A stretch of DNA of 33,171 bases. Origin: Mesorhizobium sp. CA14. Its GTDB lineage: Bacteria; Pseudomonadota; Alphaproteobacteria; Rhizobiales; Rhizobiaceae. The DNA lies in assembly GCF_020165195.1 (NCBI RefSeq), contig NZ_JAIUHR010000042.1, positions 1 through 33,171 on the forward strand, given 5' to 3'. The translations under genes and the position numbers were made by a program. The notes below the pieces were generated by a model. That model searched no databases. It saw only the letters and a list, made by a program, of their open reading frames with translations, and was not told the origin of the DNA. Below are positions 10,395-18,918 of this stretch, in pieces (the first letter of the stretch is position 1; every line of letters starts with the position of its first letter).

Positions 10395-12710
10395 TCAGCT
10401 GGCTGTCCGTTTGCCGGCGATATGCAGGTCCGCGGCAAATGGCCATGTGACGCTCGACATCGTCTCGATGCCCGACGCGCTGAGTGCGGCGCCGAAGAGA
10501 AAGCCTTGCACGAAGTCGGGCTTGACCAGATGAACCAGCGTCTTCAGCTGCTCGAAGGTCTCGACCCCTTCGATGGTAACGGAAAGCCCCAACGTCCGGG
10601 ACAGGCCGACAATGCCCTTCAGAAGATCGAGCGACTGCCGGTTCTGGTTGACATCGACCAGGAAGGAGCGGTCGATCTTGATCTTGTCGAGCGGCAGCTT
10701 GTGGAGATAGCTCAGGCTGGAATAGCCGGTGCCGAAGTCGTCAAGCGCGATGCGCACGCCGAGCGCCTTCAACTCCTCGATCGACTCGCGCGTCAGCGAC
10801 TTGTCGTCGAGCAATGCAGTTTCGGTGACCTCGATTTCGAGCCTGTGCGTCGCCAGGCCCGACTTGGCCAAGGCGTCGCTGACCTTCTGGACGATGTCGC
10901 GATTGCGAAAATCCTTGGCCGACAGGTTGACCGACACGCTGGTCTGGGCCGGCCATTTGGCGCATTCGGCGCATGCGGCCTCGAGCACAAGAGTGCTGAT
11001 GTCGGAAACGATGCCCATCTCCTCGGCGAGCGGAATGAAGACACTGGGCGAGATAGGGCCGAGATCGGGATGATCCCAACGGCAGAGTGCCTCGCAACTG
11101 GCGATGCGCATGGTGCTGACGGCCACGATCGGCTGATAGACCACGCGCAAATCCTTGGCCTGCACCGCATTGCGCAGATCGGCCTTCATCAGCTGGCGAT
11201 TGCGGAAGGCGGCATCCATGGCCGCCTCGAACAGCCGCCAGCTGTTCTTGCCTAGCTCCTTGGCCTTGTAGAGGGCAAGGTCCGCCTTGACGATCATGGC
11301 GTCGGCGTCGGTGTCCTTGACCCTGGAAAGCACCGCGCCGCCGCTGCTCTGGATGCGCAAGCCGTGGCCGGCGACGTCCACCTCGCCCTGCAGATCCGCG
11401 AAGATCTGGTCGAGCAGGGTGCTGAGATGGCTCTCGTCCTCGACACGATCGAAGAAGATCATGAACTCGTCGCCGCCGAAGCGGCTGACGGTGATGCCCG
11501 GCCCGGCAATCGCCGCAAGGCGCTCGGCGACGGCATAGATCAGCCCGTCGCCGACCGGATGGCCGAGCGTGTCGTTGACGCTCTTGAAGTCGTCGAGATC
11601 GAGCACCGCGAGGCCGCACAGCCGGTCCTGGTCGCCAGAGGCCATGGCCTCGCCGACCAATTCATGAAAGTAGGCGCGGTTCGGCAGGCCGGTCAAATTG
11701 TCGTAACGCGCCATGAAGCGGATCTTTTCCTCCGCCTCGACGCGGGCCGTCACATCCTCGAAGGTGATGACGCCCAGTTCCTGGCTGCCTTCTCGGGCGG
11801 AGAATTCGTAGTGCTGGCCATTGGCGAGAGAGACCAGCACCTTGCGGTCGCGGCCCTCGCGCAAGGCGCGCGTCAGCTGCGCCTCGATGTAGCGGCAGTC
11901 TTTCGGCGCCAGCATGCCACCGGCGACGCCGCGCATCAAAAGGCCGTGGATCGAGCGTCCAAGCAAGGCATCGCCCGATTTCAGCGACATCAGGCGGGCG
12001 GCTTCGGCATTGGCCACCGCGACGCGTCCGTCGGGCCCAAGCATGACCAGGCCATGCGACATGGTGTTGAGCGCGCGATCGAACCGGCGCGTCAGGTTCC
12101 TGGCCTGCTTGTGGCCGATGACGGCGGAGAAGAGCACGTTGCGGACATGGTCGGCGCTGTTGATGGTGATGAACGTCAGCGGGATGATCATCAGGCCAAG
12201 CAGGACCGACGGGAAATCCATGCGCAGCAGGAGCCCGAGCGCGGCCGGACCGATGAAGGTCACGGAGAAAATCCGCACCATCTGCGGGGAGCCGTAGTTG
12301 CGGCCGACCACCGTGACCAGGGTCGCGATCGTCAGCGATGTCGCGGCCAGCTCGGCGAAGGGATCGGGGTAAATGTAGATCGATATGAAGCACAGCGAAC
12401 CCAGGCCCAGGCCCTGCAGGCTGCCCTTGAGGATGTAAATGCGCTCCCACCGCCTGGCCTCTTCGACATTGGCTATGTTGCCGCCTGTCTTCAGAAAGCT
12501 GCGAATGCCGAAGTAACGGAAAAGGCTGATGGAGAGCAGACCGAAAGAAAAGCCCACAAACAGCGGATTGTGCGTCCGCCAATAGATCATAAAGCCGAGG
12601 ATCCAGTAGCAAACGCCACCGATCACCAGCATGTGCGCGTTGTCGAACAACGACCGCACAAACTGGATATAAACATCCGCCGGGATGTTCTCGGTCTTTG
12701 TTCTACCCAT
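10395..12710 (-). CDS. Membrane-anchored diguanylate cyclase/phosphodiesterase (PAS-GGDEF-EAL)
   Basis: This 771-residue protein makes and/or breaks the second messenger cyclic di-GMP. The first 190 residues hold about six hydrophobic segments. A PAS-like domain follows at roughly 205-320 (LGPDGRVAVANAEAARLM), then a GGDEF domain with an intact RFGGDEF motif near 411-415. The EAL domain has EAL near 540 and all catalytic pieces visible: NLSAKDF, EVTET, DDFGTGYSS, KIDRSF, TIEGVET and QGFLFG. No RxxD inhibitory site is seen just before GGDEF. Both active sites look competent, so the net activity cannot be told. The ATG at 12710 fits the first membrane segment better than 12803, although no strong ribosome site is seen at either. 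Sensory input is probably through the membrane part or the PAS domain. Confidence 0.93.
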   Translation of the reverse strand: MGRTKTENIPADVYIQFVRSLFDNAHMLVIGGVCYWILGFMIYWRTHNPLFVGFSFGLLSISLFRYFGIRSFLKTGGNIANVEEARRWERIYILKGSLQGLGLGSLCFISIYIYPDPFAELAATSLTIATLVTVVGRNYGSPQMVRIFSVTFIGPAALGLLLRMDFPSVLLGLMIIPLTFITINSADHVRNVLFSAVIGHKQARNLTRRFDRALNTMSHGLVMLGPDGRVAVANAEAARLMSLKSGDALLGRSIHGLLMRGVAGGMLAPKDCRYIEAQLTRALREGRDRKVLVSLANGQHYEFSAREGSQELGVITFEDVTARVEAEEKIRFMARYDNLTGLPNRAYFHELVGEAMASGDQDRLCGLAVLDLDDFKSVNDTLGHPVGDGLIYAVAERLAAIAGPGITVSRFGGDEFMIFFDRVEDESHLSTLLDQIFADLQGEVDVAGHGLRIQSSGGAVLSRVKDTDADAMIVKADLALYKAKELGKNSWRLFEAAMDAAFRNRQLMKADLRNAVQAKDLRVVYQPIVAVSTMRIASCEALCRWDHPDLGPISPSVFIPLAEEMGIVSDISTLVLEAACAECAKWPAQTSVSVNLSAKDFRNRDIVQKVSDALAKSGLATHRLEIEVTETALLDDKSLTRESIEELKALGVRIALDDFGTGYSSLSYLHKLPLDKIKIDRSFLVDVNQNRQSLDLLKGIVGLSRTLGLSVTIEGVETFEQLKTLVHLVKPDFVQGFLFGAALSASGIETMSSVTWPFAADLHIAGKRTAS

Positions 12711-12860
12711 GCCGTTGGCCCAACACTGCGCCTTGTCATGCCACACCGGCCTTAAGAAAGGCTTAGAACGGCGCCCGGCCGCGGTTGCAGAGGGTTGCGG
12801 CATTCGGGACAGACCAGGAAACTCGGGAGGATTTGGCGCGCCGTCGTCGCGCTGGCGCGT

Positions 12861-15800
12861 TCACTCGGCCGCGCGAAGCGCCGGCTCCGCCGGAGCCTGC
12901 GCCAGACGCTCGATCAGCCGCGCACGCTCGCCCGCCGCCTTCGCGGCGCTGGCCTGCCGTACATGGCCGTAGCCGCGGATCAGCGCCGGCACGGAGGCCA
13001 GGGCGGTCGCGGCCTCCACCCTGCCCGGCGCCAGCGCGCCGGCGATAAGGTCGAGATCGGCCTCATACTCTCTCAACAGCTGCCGCTCCATGCGCCGCTC
13101 GGCCGTGTAGCCGAAAAGGTCGAAGGCAGTTCCGCGCAGGCCCTTCATCGCCGCCAGCAGCCGAAAGCCCTTCATCATCCACGGGCCGAAGCTCGATTTG
13201 CGGGGCTTGCCGTCATTGCCGCGCCGCCCAAGGATCGGCGGCGCGAGGTGGAACTCAAGCTTGTCATAGCTCTGGAACTGCTTGGCGAGGTCGGCGGCGA
13301 AGGTGCCGTCGGTGTAGAGGCGCGCCACCTCATATTCGTCCTTGATCGCCATCAGCTTGAAGAGGTTTTTGGCGACGGCCTCGGTCACCGCGGTCGAGCC
13401 GGGCACGGCCTTGGCTTCGGCGGCACGCAAGGTCGCCACACGGTCGGCGTAGCGCTTGGCGTAGGCGGTGTTCTGATAGGCGGTGAGGAAGGCGACGCGG
13501 CGGGCGATGAAATCGTCCAGCGTCTCGGCGGGTTTCGACGCCGGCTTGCCGGTTTGGGCGACCAGGCCGCGCACGAAGTCGGGCTGATGCGCGGCGCGCC
13601 GGCCCCAACGGAAAGCCGCGATATTCATCGCCACCGCTTCGCCATTCAATTCTATCGCCTTTTCAATGGCTTCGGCCGAAAGCGGCAGGCCGCCATGCTG
13701 GAAGGCGAAGCCGAGCATGAACATGTTGGCGCCGAGCGAATTGCCGAATAGGGCGCTCGCCGTGCGGGTGGCGTCGAAGAAATGCGCCTTCTCGTCGCCG
13801 GCAGCCGCCCGGATCGCCTTCTTCAGCCGCTCGACCGGCAGCGAGAAGTCGGCGGAACGGGTGAACTCGCCGGGCATGATCTCGGCGGTGTTGGCGAGGA
13901 AGATCGTGTGGCCCTCGCGCACCGCGCCGAGCACCTTCTTGGCGCCGGAGACGACGAGATCGCAGCCGAGCACAAGGTCGGCCTTGCCGGCCGAAACGCG
14001 AATGGCATGGATGTCGTCGGGTGTCGGGGCGATGCGGACATGGGTGAAGACCGAGCCACCCTTCTGGGCGAGGCCGGCCATGTCGATCATGCCGCAGCCC
14101 TTGCCTTCGAGATGCGCGGCCATGCCGAGCACCGCGCCGACGGTGACGACGCCGGTGCCGCCGACCCCGTCGATTATCGCCGCCCAGCCCTGGTTGCCCA
14201 TGCGGAACTCAGCCGGCGCCGGCACGCCGTCGAGAGGATCGGCCCTACCGGCAATGCCTTCGGCCTTCCTGATCTTGGCGCCATGCACGGTGACGAAGGA
14301 CGGACAGAAACCGTTGACGCAGGAGAAATCCTTATTGCAGCTCGACTGGTCGATCCGGCGCTTGCGGCCGAACTCGGTCTCGACCGGCTGGATGGAGACG
14401 CAGTTCGACTGCACGCCGCAATCGCCGCAACCTTCGCAGACCAGTTCGTTGATGAAGACGCGCTTGTCCGGATCGGGGAAGGTGCCGCGCTTGCGGCGCC
14501 GGCGTTTTTCCGCGGCGCAGGTCTGATCGTATATCAGCACCGAAACGCCTTTGAGCCCGCGCAATTCGCGCTGGACGAGATCGAGATCGTCGCGGTGATG
14601 GATGGTGATGCCGGCCGGGAAATCGGCCTTGCCGGCATATTTGTCGGGCTCGTCGGTGACGACGGCGATGCGGTCGACGCCCTCCGCGCGCACTTGCCTC
14701 GCGATCATGTCGACGGTCAGGCCGCCCTCATGCGGCTGGCCGCCGGTCATCGCCACCGCATCGTTGTAGAGGATCTTGTAGGTGATGTTGGCGCCAGACG
14801 ACAGAGCGAAGCGGATCGCCAGCACGCCGGAATGGTTATAGGTGCCGTCGCCGAGATTCTGGAAGATGTGGTCGCGCTTCGAAAACGGCGCCTGGCCGAC
14901 CCATTGCGCGCCCTCGCCGCCCATGGCGGTGAAGCCGACCGTGTTCCTGTCCATCCACAGCGCCATGAAATGGCAGCCGATGCCGGCGGCGGCGATCGAG
15001 CCGTCCGGCACCTTGGTGGATGAATTGTGCGGGCAGCCCGAGCAGAAGAAAGGCGTGCGCGAGCCGATATCGACGGTGTCGGCGAGCATCGCCTGGAACT
15101 GGCGCAGCTTCGCCACCCGCGCGGCGATTTCTTCCGACGGGCCGATGGTGCGCAGGATCCGCTCGCCGAGCGCGATGGCGATCTCGTTCGGGTCGAGCGC
15201 GCCCTTGGCCGGGAACAGCCAATCGCCGCGCTCGTCCTTCTTGCCGACGATCACCGGCTGGATGGCGGTGCCGTAGAGGTTTTCGCGCAGCTGAACCTCG
15301 ATCAGCGAGCGTTTTTCCTCGACGACGACGATGGTGTCGAGGCCGCGGGCGAACTCGGCGATGTGCTGGAAGTCCAGCGGCCATGGGCAGCCAACCTTGA
15401 ACAGGCGGATGCCGATGCGGTTGGCGGCCTGTTCGTCGACACCGATATCCTCCAGCGCCTGGCGAACGTCGAGATAGCTCTTGCCGATGGTGATGACGCC
15501 GAGCTTGGGGTTGCGGCCGCCGGAATAGACGATGCGGTTCAGCCCATTGGCGTGGATGAAGGCTGAAGCGGCGGCGCGCTTATGCTCATGCAGCCGCTCT
15601 TCCTGGCCGAGCATGTCGATCTCATGACGGATGTTGAGGCCGCCCGGCGGCATGTCGAACTCGGGAATGACGATGCCGAGACGCTCGATCGAGGCGTCGA
15701 CCGAGGCCGTCGATTCGATGTTGTCCTTGACGCATTTGATGGCCGCCCAGGTGCCGGCGAAGCGCGACATGGCAAAGCCGTAAAGGCCGTAGTCGATGAT

Positions 15801-16334
15801 CTCCTGGACGCCGGCCGGATTGAGGATCGGCACCATGGTGTCGACAAAGAGGAATTCGGTGGCATGCGCATTGGTCGAGGATTCGGCCATATGGTCGTCG
15901 CCCATCAGGGCGAGCACGCCGCCATTTCTCGACGAGCCGGCAAGATTGGCGTGGCGGAAGACGTCGCCGGAACGGTCGACGCCCGGCCCCTTGCCGTACC
16001 AGACGGAAAAGACGCCGTCATGCGTGCCCTCGCCCAGCAATTCGGTCTGCTGGGAACCCCAGCATGCGGTGGCGGCGAGTTCCTCGTTGAGGCCGGGCTG
16101 GAAGACGATATCGGCGGCCGCAAGCTGCTTCTTGGCCCGCCACAGCTGCATGTCGAGGCCGCCCAGCGGCGAGCCGCGATAGCCGGAGACGAAGCCCGCC
16201 GTGTTGAGGCCGGCCCGACGGTCGCGCTCGCGCTGCATCAGAAGCATGCGCACGACCGCCTGCGCGCCGGACAGGAAGACGCGCTCCTTGCCTAGATCGA
16301 ACTTGTCGTCGAGCGCGACGTCGTGCAGCGTCAT
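12861..16334 (-). CDS. Indolepyruvate:ferredoxin oxidoreductase family protein, fused subunits
   Basis: This 1157-residue enzyme combines, in one chain, the subunits of a 2-oxoacid:ferredoxin oxidoreductase. The family decarboxylates indolepyruvate and other aryl or branched 2-oxoacids to acyl-CoA while reducing ferredoxin. The N-terminal pyrimidine-binding part has GYRGSPLGGLD and GLNEELAA. The thiamine-diphosphate-binding part at about 430-530 includes GCPHNSST and GDGTYNHSGVLA. A cysteine-rich region at about 625-690 contains CEGCGDC, CNKDFSC and a nearby FCP, for iron-sulfur clusters. The gamma-type domain at about 720-900 begins with GVGGTGVVTVG, and a C-terminal domain of unknown function follows. 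The ATG at 16334 has GAGGAA 7 bases upstream. The gene is monocistronic. In aerobic proteobacteria this form probably serves aromatic amino acid catabolism, and the preferred substrate here is unknown. Confidence 0.93.
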   Translation of the reverse strand: MTLHDVALDDKFDLGKERVFLSGAQAVVRMLLMQRERDRRAGLNTAGFVSGYRGSPLGGLDMQLWRAKKQLAAADIVFQPGLNEELAATACWGSQQTELLGEGTHDGVFSVWYGKGPGVDRSGDVFRHANLAGSSRNGGVLALMGDDHMAESSTNAHATEFLFVDTMVPILNPAGVQEIIDYGLYGFAMSRFAGTWAAIKCVKDNIESTASVDASIERLGIVIPEFDMPPGGLNIRHEIDMLGQEERLHEHKRAAASAFIHANGLNRIVYSGGRNPKLGVITIGKSYLDVRQALEDIGVDEQAANRIGIRLFKVGCPWPLDFQHIAEFARGLDTIVVVEEKRSLIEVQLRENLYGTAIQPVIVGKKDERGDWLFPAKGALDPNEIAIALGERILRTIGPSEEIAARVAKLRQFQAMLADTVDIGSRTPFFCSGCPHNSSTKVPDGSIAAAGIGCHFMALWMDRNTVGFTAMGGEGAQWVGQAPFSKRDHIFQNLGDGTYNHSGVLAIRFALSSGANITYKILYNDAVAMTGGQPHEGGLTVDMIARQVRAEGVDRIAVVTDEPDKYAGKADFPAGITIHHRDDLDLVQRELRGLKGVSVLIYDQTCAAEKRRRRKRGTFPDPDKRVFINELVCEGCGDCGVQSNCVSIQPVETEFGRKRRIDQSSCNKDFSCVNGFCPSFVTVHGAKIRKAEGIAGRADPLDGVPAPAEFRMGNQGWAAIIDGVGGTGVVTVGAVLGMAAHLEGKGCGMIDMAGLAQKGGSVFTHVRIAPTPDDIHAIRVSAGKADLVLGCDLVVSGAKKVLGAVREGHTIFLANTAEIMPGEFTRSADFSLPVERLKKAIRAAAGDEKAHFFDATRTASALFGNSLGANMFMLGFAFQHGGLPLSAEAIEKAIELNGEAVAMNIAAFRWGRRAAHQPDFVRGLVAQTGKPASKPAETLDDFIARRVAFLTAYQNTAYAKRYADRVATLRAAEAKAVPGSTAVTEAVAKNLFKLMAIKDEYEVARLYTDGTFAADLAKQFQSYDKLEFHLAPPILGRRGNDGKPRKSSFGPWMMKGFRLLAAMKGLRGTAFDLFGYTAERRMERQLLREYEADLDLIAGALAPGRVEAATALASVPALIRGYGHVRQASAAKAAGERARLIERLAQAPAEPALRAAE

Positions 16335-16542
16335 CAGGTATTTCCTCTGCGGAGGCGCCTCAAATCAGGCAGCCAACGTCGGAGCGGGACGCCGCAGTCT
16401 TTCTTCCCTTGGCGGTGAGGTCAAACAAAATCGCCGAGGCCAAATAACACGCAACAAACGGTCTGGCGAGTGGCAAGCCGCGCACGCAAGAGCATGCTAA
16501 GCGCTTCGCGAGGAACAAAAATTCCGCGCGGGTGCCCGCGTT

Positions 16543-17073
16543 TCAGGTCGCTTTCGAGCAATCCGGCTTCTGCGCATCGGGCAGCCTGCCGTCAGGATGG
16601 CCGGCAAGGTCCGGATTGAGCTCGTATTTCGGTCCGATCACCAGCGGCCGGTCCGGCAGCATGGTCTGGTCCTCCGACGAGGTCATGGTGGTATCGATGC
16701 TTTGCAGCAATGTGCCGCTGGCATCCTGGATGCGGATCGAGACTTTGTAGGGCTTGTCCTTGACCACGCAGGAGAGCGGCGGACTGGTGAGCGTGATGTG
16801 GGGCAGCTTCGGCCAGATCTTCTGGTTGACGACGAGCGGGTCGCCGCCGGCCGGGTTCTGGAAGCTCACGACTGCGACCTGGCCGTCGACCACCGGGCGC
16901 AGCGGCTTCAGCGTGATGACATAGGTGGCGATGGCGAGCCGGTAATTGAACTCGAACAGCTTGCCGGAAATGGCAAAGAGCTGGTCGTTGCCGGTGTCTC
17001 GGCACGCGCCAAGCGCAATTGCGGCCACCAGGGCGGCGCCGAGGACGATCGAACGCGACAATTTCCTAAGCAT
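16543..17073 (-). CDS. Putative lipoprotein of unknown function
   Basis: This 176-residue protein has a lysine/arginine N-terminus, a hydrophobic stretch and a lipobox LGAC with the modified cysteine at residue 24, so it should be lipid-anchored in the cell envelope. The mature part of about 150 residues is rich in beta-strand-forming and proline residues (DGQVAVVSFQNPAGG, KPYKVSIRIQDASG), like a beta-sandwich. I do not recognise a family. The ATG at 17073 has GGGAGG about 6 bases upstream. It overlaps the 3' end of the CGNR regulator gene by 8 bp in the same direction, so the two are probably co-transcribed. A 208-bp gap before the oxidoreductase gene downstream holds nothing I can name. Confidence 0.7.
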   Translation of the reverse strand: MLRKLSRSIVLGAALVAAIALGACRDTGNDQLFAISGKLFEFNYRLAIATYVITLKPLRPVVDGQVAVVSFQNPAGGDPLVVNQKIWPKLPHITLTSPPLSCVVKDKPYKVSIRIQDASGTLLQSIDTTMTSSEDQTMLPDRPLVIGPKYELNPDLAGHPDGRLPDAQKPDCSKAT

Positions 17074-17674
17074 TGGGAACCTCCCTCGCCGCTGTACGGC
17101 GGCGGTAATAGCGGTTTGCCTTCTGGCGGTTGCCGCAAACGGCCATGTCGCACCAGAGGCGGCTGGCGTTGCGGCTGCGGTCGACGAACAGCCAGCTGCA
17201 ATTGGGACATATCCTCAGCCGCGCCACCGTTTCGTCGCGCAACAGCGACAGCGCCGAGACGGCCAAAGCCGCCTCGAAGGCTATCGGCGTTTGCGGATCG
17301 CCGAAAGGCTGGCCCGGCGTCCCGATCTCGGTCGCGTTGCCGGACAGCCCGCTGGCGCAGGCCAGGAGGAAGTCCGGCAGGTGGCTGGTCGCCACCGCGC
17401 CATTCGACACGGCATGGCGAAACAGGCGATCGGTCGCTTCGCGGATCGAGATGACGGTCGGTTTTATCTCGCCCGGTTCGCGCGCCTGCAGCCGCCGGCC
17501 GCCGAGCTCGGCGGCGCGAAAGCCGCTCGCCGCCTCGGCGAAGCGGGCGATCTCGGCCGGGTCGTCGAAACGGTCGAAGGTCTTTTGCGGATCATTGCGC
17601 AGCACGACGGTGTTCGCCGTATCGAGCGCAAGGATGCCGCCGGTGAAGCGGTGTGGGGTCCAGGATACCGTCAT
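17066..17674 (-). CDS. CGNR zinc-finger / ABATE-domain transcriptional regulator
   Basis: This 202-residue protein has an N-terminal ABATE-type domain (LDTANTVV, then the WT-like and helical segments typical of the family). Its C-terminal CGNR zinc finger has cysteines C156, C159, C175 and C180, the last within the C-G-N-R signature. Family members are thought to bind DNA through this finger. The gene is divergent from a LivH-type permease, and a perfect 8-bp inverted repeat lies just upstream of its start (17681-17716), a natural place for autoregulation. The ATG at 17674 is the only good start; its ribosome site is weak. Downstream it overlaps the lipoprotein gene, which suggests a two-gene operon. 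Confidence 0.88.
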   Translation of the reverse strand: MTVSWTPHRFTGGILALDTANTVVLRNDPQKTFDRFDDPAEIARFAEAASGFRAAELGGRRLQAREPGEIKPTVISIREATDRLFRHAVSNGAVATSHLPDFLLACASGLSGNATEIGTPGQPFGDPQTPIAFEAALAVSALSLLRDETVARLRICPNCSWLFVDRSRNASRLWCDMAVCGNRQKANRYYRRRTAAREVPNA

Positions 17675-17680
17675 GACAGA

Positions 17681-17716
17681 AATCTAACCGATAAAACGTG
17701 TTTGACAAGTTAGATT
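17681..17716. promoter_or_regulatory. Divergent promoter region with a perfect inverted repeat, candidate CGNR operator
   Basis: AATCTAAC at 17681-17688 is mirrored exactly by GTTAGATT at 17709-17716, 20 bp apart, in a short AT-rich island between two divergent genes. TTGACA at 17702-17707 could be a plus-strand -35 box. On the minus strand TTGTCA followed about 15 bp later by TTAGAT could be a promoter for the CGNR gene. A regulator bound to both arms would cover these boxes. That the CGNR protein is this regulator is inference from position. Confidence 0.45.
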
Positions 17717-17768
17717 CCAGATGCAACGGTCCAGATGGAGGTCAGGGTGCAGGACCCGAGGACGCGGC

Positions 17769-18674
17769 ATGCTCTATTTTTACCAGCAGGTGCTGAACGG
17801 GCTGCATTCGGGCGCGCTCTATGCGCTGCTCGCCTTCGGCTATGTGCTGACCAACGGCATCCTGCATCGCACGAACCTGGCTTACGGCGCGCTGTTCGCC
17901 TTCTGCGGCCAGACGATGATCCTGACCGCCGCCTTCGGCTATCAGGCGCTGTGGCTGACGCTCGCCGCCGCGGTGACGCTTGGCGTCGCCGCGGCCATTC
18001 TCTATGCGGCGCTGATCAGCCACGTCCTGTCGCGCAGCGTTTTCGAGAGGCTCGCCAACCGCTCGCCCAACGCCATCGTGGTGACGACGCTCGGCATTCT
18101 CGTCTTCCTGTCGGAGGCGAGCCGCATCGCCGCCGACACGCATGACCTGTGGCTGCCGCCGATGCTCGCCAATCCCGTCATCTTTGCCCAGGGCGAGGGT
18201 TTCAAGGTTACGCTTACCGTCATCCAATTGCTCGATTGCGCTTGTGTCATCGCGGTGGTGGCGCTGGCGGCCTGGCTGTTTTCGCATTCGCGCTTCGGCC
18301 GCGCCTGGCGCGCCGTCTCCGACGATCCGAAAGCGGCGGCGATGTGCGGCGTCGACGTCACCGCCGTGTTCCGCCGCGCCGTGCTGTTCGGCGGCTTTTG
18401 CGCCGCCTTGGCCGGCGTGCTTGCCGGCCTCTATTACGGCAATGTTTCCTTCGGCACCGGGCTGGTCTACGGTCTCAAAATCCTGTTCGTGACGGCCGTC
18501 GGCGGTTACCTGTCGCCGCTCAAGGCGGCGCTTGGCGCCGCGGCCTTCGGCATGGCGGAATCCCTCTGGGCCGGCTATTTCCCGCTCGAATGGCGCGACG
18601 CCTGGATCTATCTCTTCCTTGTCGTCATGCTGGTGCTGATCGGCGCCGGGCGCGACCAGGCCAAGATCGCCTAA
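17769..18674 (+). CDS. LivH-type branched-chain amino acid ABC transporter permease (orphan)
   Basis: This is an integral membrane permease of 301 residues with the LivH pattern: an N-terminal LNGLHSGALYALLAFGYVLTNGI segment, a central NRSPNAIVVTTLGI region, the cytoplasmic coupling loop FGRAWRAVSDDPKAAAMCGVD and about eight hydrophobic segments. LivH works with LivM, two ATPases and a periplasmic binding protein to import branched-chain amino acids or related compounds. None of those partners lies in this window, so the protein must work with components encoded elsewhere or has a different job. The ATG at 17769 is preferred over 17721 because GAGGA lies about 6 bases upstream and the upstream 16 residues are arginine-rich and atypical. 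It is transcribed away from the CGNR regulator. Confidence 0.88.
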   Translation: MLYFYQQVLNGLHSGALYALLAFGYVLTNGILHRTNLAYGALFAFCGQTMILTAAFGYQALWLTLAAAVTLGVAAAILYAALISHVLSRSVFERLANRSPNAIVVTTLGILVFLSEASRIAADTHDLWLPPMLANPVIFAQGEGFKVTLTVIQLLDCACVIAVVALAAWLFSHSRFGRAWRAVSDDPKAAAMCGVDVTAVFRRAVLFGGFCAALAGVLAGLYYGNVSFGTGLVYGLKILFVTAVGGYLSPLKAALGAAAFGMAESLWAGYFPLEWRDAWIYLFLVVMLVLIGAGRDQAKIA

Positions 18675-18856
18675 GCTCCCAGACTTTCGTTGCATGACGT
18701 GGCGTCACGCGGCGGCATTCCGCCTTTGCGCGGCTTGCCGATTTGTTTGCCGCGGCTTTGTCATGTTGACCTGCCGGACCACGCACTGCATATCGTTGGG
18801 CCAAGCGGCGCGACGCCGGAGGGGGAACGGGCGCGCCGCATGGCACTTTGAGTCTA

Positions 18857-18902
18857 TGCATCGTGCTTTCCGAAAATCGAACGTGATTTTCGGGCCGATG
18901 CA
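18857..18902. repeat. Nested palindrome just upstream of dctQ
   Basis: Outer arms TGCATCG (18857-18863) and CGATGCA (18896-18902) enclose inner perfect arms CCGAAAATC (18870-18878) and GATTTTCGG (18885-18893) with loop GAACGT. The whole would fold as one hairpin. Its 3' edge lies only a few bases before the ribosome-binding GGGAGG of dctQ. It may be a dispersed rhizobial palindromic element or a transcript-level control site. The rest of the 244-bp gap after livH shows only a small TGACG/CGTCA palindrome at 18695-18707. Confidence 0.6.
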
Positions 18903-18918
18903 CGAGGGAGGACTATGC

